From CBDHCC01 sp965219235 (GTDB lineage: Bacteria > Pseudomonadota > Alphaproteobacteria > Sphingomonadales > Sphingomonadaceae), in assembly GCA_965219235.1 (NCBI GenBank), contig OZ244721.1, positions 620,001 through 684,000 on the forward strand: DNA of 64,000 bases. Reading direction: 5' to 3'. The position numbers and the translations under genes were made by a program. Position 1 is the first letter of the stretch. The number at the start of each line of letters is the position of its first letter. Of the stretch, positions 51,378 through 60,230 are shown in pieces. A model generated the notes under the pieces. That model was given only the letters and a program-made list of their open reading frames with translations. It was not told the origin of the DNA and ran no database searches.

Positions 51378-52081
51378 GGGGCGGGATGCCGCTCCGGTCG
51401 CTCGGCGTGCTCATGCTGGCGACGGCGGCGACGGCCGGCTTCTACGGCGTGTCGCACACTGTCGCGAAGGAGCGGCAGGCGCTCGTCGAGACGCGCGTCG
51501 AAGTGCGGGCGACCCGCGCCGCGATCCGCCGGCTGAAGACCGAGCTGGGCACGCGTGCCAGCATGCGCCAGCTCGAACGCTGGAACGCGGAGGTGCTGGG
51601 ACTGGGCGTGCCGGGACCCGGGCAGTTCGTCGTCAATGCCGGCGCGCTCGCCTCGCTGGACCGCGACGGCGTGCGGCCGGGACGGGCCGGCGGACCACCG
51701 ATCCTGGTGGAGGCGGCGCACCGGCCGGAGCAGTTCGCCGCCGCCACTCCGGTGCCCACCGTCTCGCTCCCCCGTCCCGTGCCGGTCGCCAGCGACGTGT
51801 CGATCACCCGCGTGGTCGTCGAGCGCCGCCGCCAGCGCGAGGCGATGGTGACGGAGGAGCGCGCCCGCCCGGCCAAGGTCGCCCTGGCGCCGGTCGCCCT
51901 GGCGCCGCCGGTGACCGTCGCGCTCGCCGCGCCGGTCACCGCCGCGGCGCATCCGACCCGGGTGGCGGCGGGCAAGGCGCCCGCCGACGCGCGGCCGGCG
52001 ACGAAGGAGCGGCCCGTGCGGTCCGAACGGCTGGCGGAGATGGAGCGCCGTCTCGCCGCGGCGGTCGGGGGCGAGCTGTGA
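51374..52081 (+). CDS. ftsL: Cell division protein FtsL-like
   Basis: Bitopic division protein in the position of ftsL between rsmH and ftsI. 235 residues, longer than E. coli FtsL (121): one N-terminal helix (LGVLMLATAATAGFYGVSHT), a coiled-coil stretch (ETRVEVRATRAAIRRLKTEL, MRQLERWNAEVLGLGVPGPG) and a long Ala/Pro/Val-rich tail typical of sphingomonads. Sequence alone is weakly diagnostic; location makes the call. Confidence 0.8.
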   Translation: MRGGMPLRSLGVLMLATAATAGFYGVSHTVAKERQALVETRVEVRATRAAIRRLKTELGTRASMRQLERWNAEVLGLGVPGPGQFVVNAGALASLDRDGVRPGRAGGPPILVEAAHRPEQFAAATPVPTVSLPRPVPVASDVSITRVVVERRRQREAMVTEERARPAKVALAPVALAPPVTVALAAPVTAAAHPTRVAAGKAPADARPATKERPVRSERLAEMERRLAAAVGGEL

Positions 52082-53772
52082 ACACGCTGGTCGCCCAGCC
52101 GATCCGCACCGGGCCGGGCCTGCAGCGCCAGATCGTCGTGGGTCGCGCGCGGGTGCGGCTGATCGCCATCGCCGCCGTCTTCGCGCTGGGCATCGCGCTC
52201 ATCCTGCTGAAGCTCGTCTATTACGGGATCGGCGGCACGGCCGGGGTCGGACAGCCGCCCCACCTCGGGCTGGTGGAGGCGCGCGCCGACCTGACCGACC
52301 GCAACGGCGTCCCGCTCGCCCAGACGATCGACGCCTGGTCGATCGCGGTGCGCCCGCGCGCGCTCATCAACCCGCCGGCCACGCTGGCGCCCCGGCTGCA
52401 CGAGCTGATGCCGGAGCGCTCCACCGAGCAGTATCTGCGCCTGCTGACGGGCGGCCGCACCTTCGTCTACCTGCGCCGCCGCGCCATGCCGGATCTGATC
52501 GCGCGCGTGAACGCGCTGGGCGAGACCGGGATCGCGATCGAATCGGAACCCGAGCGGCTCTACCCGCAGGGGACGCTCGCCGCGCACGTGCTGGGCTACA
52601 ACAACATCGACAATCACGGCCTGGCCGGCATGGAGCGGGTGCTCGACGACCGGCTGATCGACCCGGCGCGGCTGGACGAGCCCGTCGCGCTGACGATCGA
52701 CAGCCGGGTGCAGGCCGCCATGGAGAGCGAGCTCTACGGCGCCATGATCCGGCAGCGCGCGATCGGCGCCACGGGTCTGGTGCTCGATGTGGAGACCGGC
52801 GAGGTGCTGGCGCTGGCCTCGTTGCCCGTCTACAACCCCAACAAGATCGACGGTTCGCCGGTCGAGGCGCGGCGCAACAACGTGACCCAGAGCGTCTACG
52901 AACTCGGCTCGACCTTCAAGCCGCTCACCATCGCGCGCGCGCTCGACAGCGGCTCGACCAGCCTGTCGCGCCGCTACGACGCGACCGCGCCGCTCGCGAT
53001 CGGGCGGTTCCGGATCAGCGACGACCACGCCCAGCGCCGCTGGCTGAACCCGGTCGAGACGCTGATCCACTCGTCCAACATCGCCACCGCGCGCATCGCC
53101 GACGAGCAGGGGGCCGGCGAGATGCAGGCGCTGTTCCGCTCGCTGGGCTTCGACGAGCCGGCGCACATCGAATTGAAGGAGCGCGGCGCGCCCCTCTGGC
53201 CGCAGCACTGGGCGCGGGTGACGACGATGACGACGGGCTATGGCCATGGCATCGCGGTGTCGCCGCTGCACCTCGCCACCGCCTACGCCGCGCTGGTCAA
53301 CGGCGGCCTCTGGCGGCCGGCGACGCTGATGCGGACCGCGCCCGGCCGGGTGGCCAAGGGTCGCCGGGTGTTCAGCCGGCACACCTCCGACATCATGCGA
53401 TCGCTCCTGCGGCTGAACGTGCTGGAGGGCACGGGCAAGAACGCGAACGCGCCGGGCTTTCGCGTCGGCGGCAAGACGGGCACGGCGGAAAAGGCGGGCC
53501 TGGGCGGCTATTCGCGGTCCAAGAACGTGTCGACCTTCGCCGCCGCCTTTCCGATGGATCACCCGCGCTATGTCGTGGTCGCGATGCTCGACGCGCCGAT
53601 GGGGTCGGAGGAGAGCTACGGCCTCACCACCGCCGGCTGGACCGCCGCGCCCGTGGTCGGCCGCGTGGTGTCGCGCATCGGGCCGATGCTCGGCGTCTAT
53701 CCCGACGAGCGGCGCGAGCCGGACCTCGCCCCCTATCGCGCGCTCCTCTGGAAGCCCAAGGGGGAGCGGTGA
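52078..53772 (+). CDS. ftsI: Peptidoglycan transpeptidase FtsI (PBP3)
   Basis: Septal class B penicillin-binding protein. 564 residues: one N-terminal helix (LIAIAAVFALGIALILLKLV), a dimerisation/pedestal domain with RADLTDRNGVPLAQTIDAWS, and the transpeptidase domain. The active-site Ser is in ELGSTFKPLTIA (S278-K281), followed by HSSN (S332-N334) and KTGTAEK (K466). GTG start overlaps the ftsL stop; murE overlaps at the end. Confidence 0.95.
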   Translation: MNTLVAQPIRTGPGLQRQIVVGRARVRLIAIAAVFALGIALILLKLVYYGIGGTAGVGQPPHLGLVEARADLTDRNGVPLAQTIDAWSIAVRPRALINPPATLAPRLHELMPERSTEQYLRLLTGGRTFVYLRRRAMPDLIARVNALGETGIAIESEPERLYPQGTLAAHVLGYNNIDNHGLAGMERVLDDRLIDPARLDEPVALTIDSRVQAAMESELYGAMIRQRAIGATGLVLDVETGEVLALASLPVYNPNKIDGSPVEARRNNVTQSVYELGSTFKPLTIARALDSGSTSLSRRYDATAPLAIGRFRISDDHAQRRWLNPVETLIHSSNIATARIADEQGAGEMQALFRSLGFDEPAHIELKERGAPLWPQHWARVTTMTTGYGHGIAVSPLHLATAYAALVNGGLWRPATLMRTAPGRVAKGRRVFSRHTSDIMRSLLRLNVLEGTGKNANAPGFRVGGKTGTAEKAGLGGYSRSKNVSTFAAAFPMDHPRYVVVAMLDAPMGSEESYGLTTAGWTAAPVVGRVVSRIGPMLGVYPDERREPDLAPYRALLWKPKGER

Positions 53773-55205
53773 TTCGATTGGAAGACCTCGTGGACGGCGG
53801 CGGCGGGACGGTGGTGTCGGGCTTCGCGATCGACCATCGCAAGGTCGCGCCCGGCACCGTCTTCGGCGCGTTCGAGGGCGGCCGCTTCAACGGCGAGGAC
53901 TTCGTGGACGCCGCCGTGGCGGCCGGCGCGGTGGCCGTCGTGGCCCGGCCGCAGGCGCGGGTGGACGGCGCGCTGCACATCGCCGACCCGGAGCCGCGCC
54001 GCCGCTTCGCCGAGCTCGCCGGCCGCTTCTTCGCGCCCTTTCCCGCAACGGCGGTCGCGGTCACCGGCACCAACGGCAAGACCTCCACGGTCGAAATGAC
54101 GCGTCAGTTGTGGCGCATGGCGGGCCACGCGGCGGCCTCCGTCGGAACGTTGGGCACCATGACGGGCGAGGATCGCGCCGCCTCCGGCCTGACCACGCCC
54201 GACGTCGCCACCTTCCTGGCGACCGCCGGCGGCCTGGCGCGCGAGGGCGTCACCCATCTGGCGTTCGAGGCGTCGAGCCACGGCCTGCACCAGCACCGCG
54301 TCGGCGGCCTGCCGGTGGAGGCGGCGGCGTTCACCAACCTCGGCCGCGACCATCTCGACTATCATGGCGACATGGCGAACTACCTCACCGCCAAGCTGCG
54401 TCTGTTCTCGGAGGTGGTGCGCGACGGCGGTTCGGCGGTGGTGTGGTCCGACGATCCGGAGAGCGCCCGTGTCGTCGACCTGTGCCGCGCGCGCGGCCTG
54501 CGCTGCACCTGCGTCGGCCCCAACGGCTCGTTCCTGCGGTTGGTGGATCGCACGCCCACCGCCTTGGGCCAGACGCTGACGCTGGAGATCGGCGGGGCGA
54601 CCGCCACCGTCGCGCTGCCGCTGATCGGCGCCTACCAGGCCGCCAACGCGCTGGTCGCCGCCGGACTGGTGATCGTGACCGGCGGTGGTGCGGCGCGCAC
54701 GCTCGCCGACCTCGCCCGCCTGCAACCGGTGCGCGGGCGGCTGGAGCGCGCGGCGATCTCGTCGGCCGGGACGCCGATCTACGTCGACTACGCCCACACG
54801 GCCGACGCCCTGGAGGCGGCGGTGGCCGCGCTGCGCCCGCACGCGCGGGGGCGGATCGTGCTGGTGTTCGGCGCGGGTGGCGACCGCGATCCGGGCAAGC
54901 GGGCGGAGATGGGCGCCGTCGCCGCGCGGAACGCCGACCTGGCGATCGTCACCGACGACAATCCCCGCGGGGAGGACCCCGCCCGCATCCGCGCCGCCAT
55001 CCGGGAGGGCGCGCCGGACGCGCAGGAGATCGGCGACCGCCGCGCCGCGATCCGCTCCGCCATCGCGCGGGCGGGTCCGGCCGACATCGTGCTTGTCGCG
55101 GGCAAGGGCCACGAGACCGGGCAGGTCGTGGGCGACCGCACGCTGCCCTTCGACGACGCCGCCGTGGCGCGCGAGGAGGCGCACGCCGGCGAGCGCGCGG
55201 CGTGA
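53769..55205 (+). CDS. murE: UDP-MurNAc-tripeptide synthetase MurE (meso-DAP type)
   Basis: Adds the third amino acid to UDP-MurNAc-L-Ala-D-Glu. 478 residues: ATP loop VTGTNGKTSTVEMT (about 98-110), FEASSHGLHQHRVGGLPVEA, NLGRDHLDYHGDMANYLTAK (carbamylated Lys region), YVDYAHTADALEAAVAALRP and TDDNPRGEDP, where DNPR indicates meso-diaminopimelate as substrate. GTG start overlaps ftsI; GTGA overlap with murF. Confidence 0.95.
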   Translation: MIRLEDLVDGGGGTVVSGFAIDHRKVAPGTVFGAFEGGRFNGEDFVDAAVAAGAVAVVARPQARVDGALHIADPEPRRRFAELAGRFFAPFPATAVAVTGTNGKTSTVEMTRQLWRMAGHAAASVGTLGTMTGEDRAASGLTTPDVATFLATAGGLAREGVTHLAFEASSHGLHQHRVGGLPVEAAAFTNLGRDHLDYHGDMANYLTAKLRLFSEVVRDGGSAVVWSDDPESARVVDLCRARGLRCTCVGPNGSFLRLVDRTPTALGQTLTLEIGGATATVALPLIGAYQAANALVAAGLVIVTGGGAARTLADLARLQPVRGRLERAAISSAGTPIYVDYAHTADALEAAVAALRPHARGRIVLVFGAGGDRDPGKRAEMGAVAARNADLAIVTDDNPRGEDPARIRAAIREGAPDAQEIGDRRAAIRSAIARAGPADIVLVAGKGHETGQVVGDRTLPFDDAAVAREEAHAGERAA

Positions 55206-56584
55206 GCGCGCTGTGGACCGCCGAGGAGGTGGCGGCGGCGACCGGCGGCACCGTCCATGGCGGCTTCGCGGCGACCGGCGTCGCCTTCGACTCGCGCGAG
55301 GTGGCGGGCGGCGAGCTGTTCGTCGCCATGCCGGGCACCGCGGCCGACGGGCACGCCTTCGTGGACGGCGCGTTCGGACACGGCGCGGCGGGCGCGCTCG
55401 TGTCGCGGCCGGTGGACGGACCCCATGTGCGCGTCGCCGACACCGCCGCCGCGCTCGACGACCTCGCCCGTGCGGCGCGCGCGCGGACGACGGCCCGGGT
55501 GGTGGGCGTCACCGGATCGGCGGGCAAGACCGGCGTGAAGGAGGCGCTCGCCGCCGCGCTGTCGCGCCGGCCGGGCGCGCGCGTCCACCGCTCCGTCAAG
55601 AGCTACAACAACCACACCGGCGTGCCGCTGAGCCTCGCGCGGATGCCCGCCGACGCGGACGCGGCGGTGCTGGAGATGGGAATGAACCACGCCGGCGAAC
55701 TGTCGGCGCTCACCCGGCTGGTGCGTCCCCACGTGGCGCTGGTCACCACGATCGCGCCCGCGCATCAGGAGTTCTTCGACACCATCGACGACATCGCGCG
55801 CGCCAAGGGCGAGATCTTCGAGGGCTTGGAGCTGGGCGGTAGCGCACTCATCCCGGCCGACAGTCCCCAGCGCGCCGTGCTGGAGCGCGCGGCGGCGGGG
55901 CATCGCACCGTCACCTTCGGCCGGGCGGCCGACGCCGATGTCCGGCTGGTCGAGGCCGACCGTCATCCGCAGGGCGGCACCGCCTGCCTGGCCGAACTGG
56001 GCGGGCGCCAGCTGCAGTTCCGGGTGGCGGCCGCCGGCGAGCACTGGGCGCTCAACGCGCTTGCCGTGCTGGCCGCGGTCGACGCCCTCGGGGGAGATCT
56101 GGCGCTCGCGGGGCTGGCGCTCGCCGAATGGACTCCGCCGGTCGGCCGGGGCGAACGGCACCGGGTGCGGGCCGGAGAGGGCGAGGCCGTGCTGATCGAC
56201 GAAAGCTACAACGCCAACCCCGCGTCCATCGCGGCGACGCTGGCGACCCTGGGCCAGGAGCCTGCGACCCGACGGGTGGCGGTGCTGGGCGCCATGGGCG
56301 AGCTGGGCGCGGGCAGCGCGGCGTTCCACGCCGACCTTGCCGGACCCGTCGCCGAGGCGGGAGTGGACGTTCTTCTGCTGGTGGGCGAGGCGATGGCCCC
56401 GCTGGCCGATGCCGTCCGCCATGGGCCGCCGGACAGCCGGGTGCCCGTGACACACTGCGCCGACGCGGGCGAGGCCTCGGCCGCGCTGGGCGCGCTCATC
56501 GCGCCGGGCGACGTCGTGCTGGTCAAGGGGTCGAACGCGGTGGGACTGGGGCGGGTGGTGCGCGACAGGGTCGGGGCGGGCTGA
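55202..56584 (+). CDS. murF: UDP-MurNAc-tripeptide:D-Ala-D-Ala ligase MurF
   Basis: Adds D-Ala-D-Ala to complete the pentapeptide precursor. 460 residues: VAFDSREVAGGELFVAMPGT (N-terminal substrate domain), ATP loop GVTGSAGKTGVKEALAAAL, SYNNHTGVPLSLARMPADAD, LEMGMNHAGELSALTRLVRP, and VLIDESYNANPASIAATLAT with GAMGELGAGSAAFH in the C-terminal domain. GTG start overlaps murE; mraY starts immediately after its stop. Confidence 0.95.
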   Translation: MSALWTAEEVAAATGGTVHGGFAATGVAFDSREVAGGELFVAMPGTAADGHAFVDGAFGHGAAGALVSRPVDGPHVRVADTAAALDDLARAARARTTARVVGVTGSAGKTGVKEALAAALSRRPGARVHRSVKSYNNHTGVPLSLARMPADADAAVLEMGMNHAGELSALTRLVRPHVALVTTIAPAHQEFFDTIDDIARAKGEIFEGLELGGSALIPADSPQRAVLERAAAGHRTVTFGRAADADVRLVEADRHPQGGTACLAELGGRQLQFRVAAAGEHWALNALAVLAAVDALGGDLALAGLALAEWTPPVGRGERHRVRAGEGEAVLIDESYNANPASIAATLATLGQEPATRRVAVLGAMGELGAGSAAFHADLAGPVAEAGVDVLLLVGEAMAPLADAVRHGPPDSRVPVTHCADAGEASAALGALIAPGDVVLVKGSNAVGLGRVVRDRVGAG

Positions 56585-57652
56585 ATGCTGTACCTCCTCG
56601 CCGAACAGTTCGACTTCGCCGGTCCGTCGAACCTGTTGCGCTACCTGTCCTTCCGGGTCGGCGGAGCGGTGGCCACCGCGCTCCTGATCGGCCTGCTGAT
56701 CGGTCCGCGCTTCATCGCGCTGCTGCGCGTGCGCCAGGGCAAGGGCCAGCCGATCCGCGCCGACGGACCGCAATCGCACCTCGCCAAGCGCGGCACGCCC
56801 ACCATGGGCGGGCTGATGATGCTGACCGCGCTCGGCATCGCGGCGCTGCTGTGGATGGAACTCGGCAACCGCTACGTCTGGGCGTGCCTGCTGGTGACCG
56901 GCGGCTTCGGCGTGATCGGCTTCCTCGACGACTGGGCCAAGGTCCGCAAGCACAGCCACGCCGGCGTGTCGGGCCGCGTGCGGTTGCTCGCCGAGTTCGC
57001 GATCGCGGGTGTCGCGACCTGGATCGCGATCAGTGGATCGGGGACGCAGCTCTACATCCCCTTCGTGACCCCGCGCCTCGACCTGGGCTGGTTCTACGTG
57101 CCCTTCGGAATGCTGGTGATCGTGGGCGCGGGCAACGCGGTCAACCTGACCGACGGACTGGACGGGCTGGCCACGATGCCGGTGATCATCGCCTCGCTCG
57201 CCTTCATGCTGATCGTCTATCTGGTGGGACGCATCGACTACGCGACCTATCTGGGCATCCCGCACGTGCCGGGAGCGGGCGACCTGGCGATCCTGTGCGG
57301 CGCGATCGTGGGGTCGGGTCTCGCCTTCCTGTGGTTCAACGCGCCGCCCGCCGCCGTCTTCATGGGCGACACCGGCAGCCTGGCGCTCGGCGGCGCGCTG
57401 GGAGCCATAGCGGTTTCGTCGCACCACGAGATCGTGCTCGGCATCGTCGGCGGGCTGTTCGTGCTGGAGGCGCTGAGCGTCATCGTCCAGGTGTTCTTCT
57501 ACAAGCGCACCGGCCGCCGCGTGTTCCGCATGGCGCCGATCCACCACCATTTCGAACAGCTCGGCTGGTCGGAGCCCACCGTGGTGATCCGCTTCTGGAT
57601 CGTGGCGTTCGTGCTGGCGCTCGCCGGCCTGTCGACGCTGAAGCTCCGGTGA
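56585..57652 (+). CDS. mraY: Phospho-MurNAc-pentapeptide transferase MraY
   Basis: Integral membrane enzyme forming lipid I on undecaprenyl phosphate. 355 residues, about ten helices. Active-site segments: KRGTPTMGGLMMLTALGIAA, GFLDDWAKVRKHSHAGVSGR (Asp pair), GAGNAVNLTDGLDGLATMPV (Asp), AVFMGDTGSLALGGALGAIA and the HHHFE motif at about residue 319. ATG at 56585 directly follows the murF stop; murD overlaps the end. Confidence 0.96.
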   Translation: MLYLLAEQFDFAGPSNLLRYLSFRVGGAVATALLIGLLIGPRFIALLRVRQGKGQPIRADGPQSHLAKRGTPTMGGLMMLTALGIAALLWMELGNRYVWACLLVTGGFGVIGFLDDWAKVRKHSHAGVSGRVRLLAEFAIAGVATWIAISGSGTQLYIPFVTPRLDLGWFYVPFGMLVIVGAGNAVNLTDGLDGLATMPVIIASLAFMLIVYLVGRIDYATYLGIPHVPGAGDLAILCGAIVGSGLAFLWFNAPPAAVFMGDTGSLALGGALGAIAVSSHHEIVLGIVGGLFVLEALSVIVQVFFYKRTGRRVFRMAPIHHHFEQLGWSEPTVVIRFWIVAFVLALAGLSTLKLR

Positions 57653-59043
57653 TCGTGTCGGACACCTGGGCGGGCAAGCGGTACGCCGTCTACGGGCTGG
57701 CGCGTTCGGGCGCAGCCACGGTGCGCGCCCTGCTGGCCGCCAGGGCGGAGGTCGTGGCATGGGACGAGCGGGCGGAGGCGCGGGACGCGATCCTCCCCGA
57801 GCTTGCTCGGGGAGGGGGACCGCTCGAAGAGGGTTGGAGGGGTGCGGCTCCATACCCCTCCACCACGCCGTCTTCGCGGCGCGGTCCCCCTCCCCGAGAC
57901 AAGCTCGGGAAGGACCTGATCCTCGCCGATCCGCTCACTCTGGACCTGGCGACCTTCGACGCGGTCGTCGTGTCCCCTGGTGTGCCGCTCAACACGCACC
58001 CACTGGCCGAGCGTGCGCGAGCTGCCGGCACGCCGATAATCGGCGACATCGAGCTGTTCGCCCAGGCTCGCGCCGAACTTCCCGACCACCGCGTCGTCGG
58101 CATCACCGGCACCAACGGCAAGTCCACCGTGACCGCACTCGTCGATCATCTCTGCCGCACGGCCGGCGTGCCGAGCCTGGCGGCGGGCAACATCGGCGAG
58201 CCGATCCTGACGACCGATCCGCTGCCGGTGGGCGGGGTGTACGTGCTCGAGCTGTCCTCCTACCAGATCGACCTCACGACCGGCCTGGACTGCGACGTGG
58301 CGGTGCTCCTCAACGTGACCCCCGATCACCTCGACCGCTATCCCGACTTCGACGCCTACGCCGCCGCCAAGGCGCGGCTGTTCGCCATGCAGTCGCCCGG
58401 CCACATCGCTGTCATAGCGCTATCAGACGCGACCTCGGTCGCCATCGCGGAGGGGGTGCGGGGCAAGCTGCGGCGCGTGGCGCCCGGCGTGTGCCTCGAC
58501 CAGTCGCGCTGGCCCGCGCTCGGCGGCCCGCACAACGCCGTCAACGCGCTGTGCGCGATCGAGGTCGCCCGCGCGCTCGGCCTGCCGGAGGCGGCGATCG
58601 ACGCCGGGCTGGAGAGCTTCGGCGGTCTGCCCCACCGGCTGGAGCGGGTGCGGACCTGCGACGGGGTGCTGTACGTGAACGACAGCAAGGCCACCAATCC
58701 GGAGGCCGCCGCCCCGGCGCTCGCGGCCTTGGACCGGATTCACTGGATCGTCGGAGGACAGGCCAAGCGGCCCGACCTCGACCCGTGCCGGGCGCGGTTC
58801 GGCCATGTCCTGCGCGCCTACACGATCGGCGAGGCGGGTGCGTTGTTCGCCGACCTGCTCGAAGGCGAGGTGCCGGTCAGCCGATCCGGGACGCTGGACG
58901 CGGCGGTGGCCGAGGCGGCGGAGCGGGCCATCGGGGGCGAGACCGTGCTGCTGTCGCCGGCCTGCGCCTCCTTCGACCAGTTCGCCGACTTCGCCGAGCG
59001 CGGCGAGCGGTTCCGCCAGCTCGTGGAGGCGCTGCCGTGCTAG
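57649..59043 (+). CDS. murD: UDP-MurNAc-L-Ala:D-Glu ligase MurD with an in-frame palindromic-element insert
   Basis: Adds D-Glu to UDP-MurNAc-L-Ala. The 464 residues include a 43-residue insert. N-terminal domain: RYAVYGLARSGAATVRALLA, then VVAWDERAEARDAIL, the foreign stretch (about residues 50-92, rich in Gly, Pro, Arg; for example GGGPLEEGWRGAAPYP), then normal sequence again from ADPLTLDLATFDAVVVSPGV. ATP loop ITGTNGKSTVTALV (about 152-164), NVTPDHLDRYPDFDAYAAAK, and NDSKATNPEAAAPALAALDR follow normally. Without the insert the length is 421, within the usual MurD range. GTG start at 57649 overlaps mraY. The rest of the enzyme looks intact, and as this seems to be the only murD here it should be functional. 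Confidence 0.93.
   Translation: MIVSDTWAGKRYAVYGLARSGAATVRALLAARAEVVAWDERAEARDAILPELARGGGPLEEGWRGAAPYPSTTPSSRRGPPPRDKLGKDLILADPLTLDLATFDAVVVSPGVPLNTHPLAERARAAGTPIIGDIELFAQARAELPDHRVVGITGTNGKSTVTALVDHLCRTAGVPSLAAGNIGEPILTTDPLPVGGVYVLELSSYQIDLTTGLDCDVAVLLNVTPDHLDRYPDFDAYAAAKARLFAMQSPGHIAVIALSDATSVAIAEGVRGKLRRVAPGVCLDQSRWPALGGPHNAVNALCAIEVARALGLPEAAIDAGLESFGGLPHRLERVRTCDGVLYVNDSKATNPEAAAPALAALDRIHWIVGGQAKRPDLDPCRARFGHVLRAYTIGEAGALFADLLEGEVPVSRSGTLDAAVAEAAERAIGGETVLLSPACASFDQFADFAERGERFRQLVEALPC
57789..57917. repeat. Nested palindromic element, copy B, inserted in frame in murD
   Basis: 129 bases (43 codons) bounded by GATCCTC at 57789-57795 and again at 57918-57924. The ends fold on themselves (CCCCGAGCTTGCTCGGGG at the left) and continue inward with GGGGGACCGC / GCGGTCCCCC and TTGGAGGGGT / ACCCCTCCA, so it is a long inverted repeat with hairpin ends. 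The right half matches the right half of copy A (28179-28340) with few differences. No stop codon occurs in the murD frame. Confidence 0.85.
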
Positions 59044-60230
59044 ACCCGACCACCCACTCCTCGCGCCCGTCGCGTCGCCGGCTGGGCCGTTCGGACCGAT
59101 CCGCCGTGGCGCTGTGGTTCTGGGAAATCGACCGGCTGCTCCTGTTCCTGGCGCTGCTGCTGATGGCGATCGGGCTGATCGCGGTGGCCGCCGCCTCGCC
59201 GTCCGCCGCCCACCGCTACGCCTTCGGCCAGAACCGGCTGCCGGACCTCTACTACTTCTGGCGCCAGCTCGGCTGGGTGGCGGTGGCGATCCCGACCCTG
59301 CTGCTCACCTCCATGCTGACCCGCACCGCGGCCAAGCGGTTCGCGCTCGCGGGCGCGGCCGCGTGCCTGTTGCTGCTCGTCCTCGTGCCGCTGATCGGAA
59401 CCGAGGTGAACGGCGCGCAGCGCTGGCTGGGCAGCGGCGCGGCGCGCGTGCAGCCGTCGGAGTTCCTGAAGCCGTTCTTCGCCGTGGCGATCGCGTGGAT
59501 TCTCTCGCTTCGGCTCACCGACCCCACCCTGCCGGTGGTCGGCATCACCTTCGGCCTGGCGGCGTTCGTCGCGGCGTTGCTGATGCTTCAGCCGGACTTC
59601 GGCCAGACCATCGTGATCGGCGGCATCTGGGCCACGCTCGTCATCCTGTCGGGGCTCGACAAGCGGCTGATGGCGGGAGGCGCGGTGGGCGGAATCGCGG
59701 CCGTGGTGGGCACCTATTTCCTCTACCCCGTCGCGCGCGCGCGGATCGACGGCTTCCTGTTCGCCGAGGGCGACATGTTCCAGGTGGAGCGCGCGCGCGC
59801 CACCATCACCGCAGGCGGCTGGCTGGGCAAGGGTCCGGGCGGTGGCGAGGTCAAGTTTGGCCTGCCGGAGGCGCACACCGACTACATCTTTTCCGTCATC
59901 GGCGAGGAATTCGGGCTGATCGCCTGCGGCTTGGTGGTTTTCGTCTTCGCGCTCATCGTGCTGCGCGCCTTCGCCAAGCTGCTCGACGAGGACGACCTGT
60001 TCGCCATGCTGGCGGCCGCCGGGCTGGCGACGCAGCTGGGCGTGCAGGCGGCGATCAACATGGCGGTGAACGTCAACCTGGCGCCGTCCAAGGGCATGAC
60101 GCTGCCCTTCGTGAGCTACGGCGGGTCGTCGATGATCGCGCTGGCGATCGGCTACGGCCTGCTGCTCGCCTTCACCCGCCGCAATCCGTATCTTGCCCGC
60201 TCGGCCTATCGCGTGACATGGACGAGCTGA
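59037..60230 (+). CDS. ftsW: Septal peptidoglycan polymerase FtsW
   Basis: SEDS-family glycosyltransferase that works with FtsI. 397 residues with about ten helices after a basic N-terminus. Hallmarks: TEVNGAQRWLGSGAARVQPS EFLK region (split here), LMLQPDFGQTIVIGGIWATL (catalytic Asp), PEAHTDYIFSVIGEEFGLIA and GMTLPFVSYGGSSMIALAIG. GTG at 59037 overlaps the murD stop by 7 bases. Confidence 0.95.
   Translation: MLDPTTHSSRPSRRRLGRSDRSAVALWFWEIDRLLLFLALLLMAIGLIAVAAASPSAAHRYAFGQNRLPDLYYFWRQLGWVAVAIPTLLLTSMLTRTAAKRFALAGAAACLLLLVLVPLIGTEVNGAQRWLGSGAARVQPSEFLKPFFAVAIAWILSLRLTDPTLPVVGITFGLAAFVAALLMLQPDFGQTIVIGGIWATLVILSGLDKRLMAGGAVGGIAAVVGTYFLYPVARARIDGFLFAEGDMFQVERARATITAGGWLGKGPGGGEVKFGLPEAHTDYIFSVIGEEFGLIACGLVVFVFALIVLRAFAKLLDEDDLFAMLAAAGLATQLGVQAAINMAVNVNLAPSKGMTLPFVSYGGSSMIALAIGYGLLLAFTRRNPYLARSAYRVTWTS

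Noticed and set aside
57789..57917. Possibility that murD is a frameshifted or interrupted pseudogene
   Set aside because: The insert is exactly 43 codons without a stop and all downstream MurD motifs are in frame.
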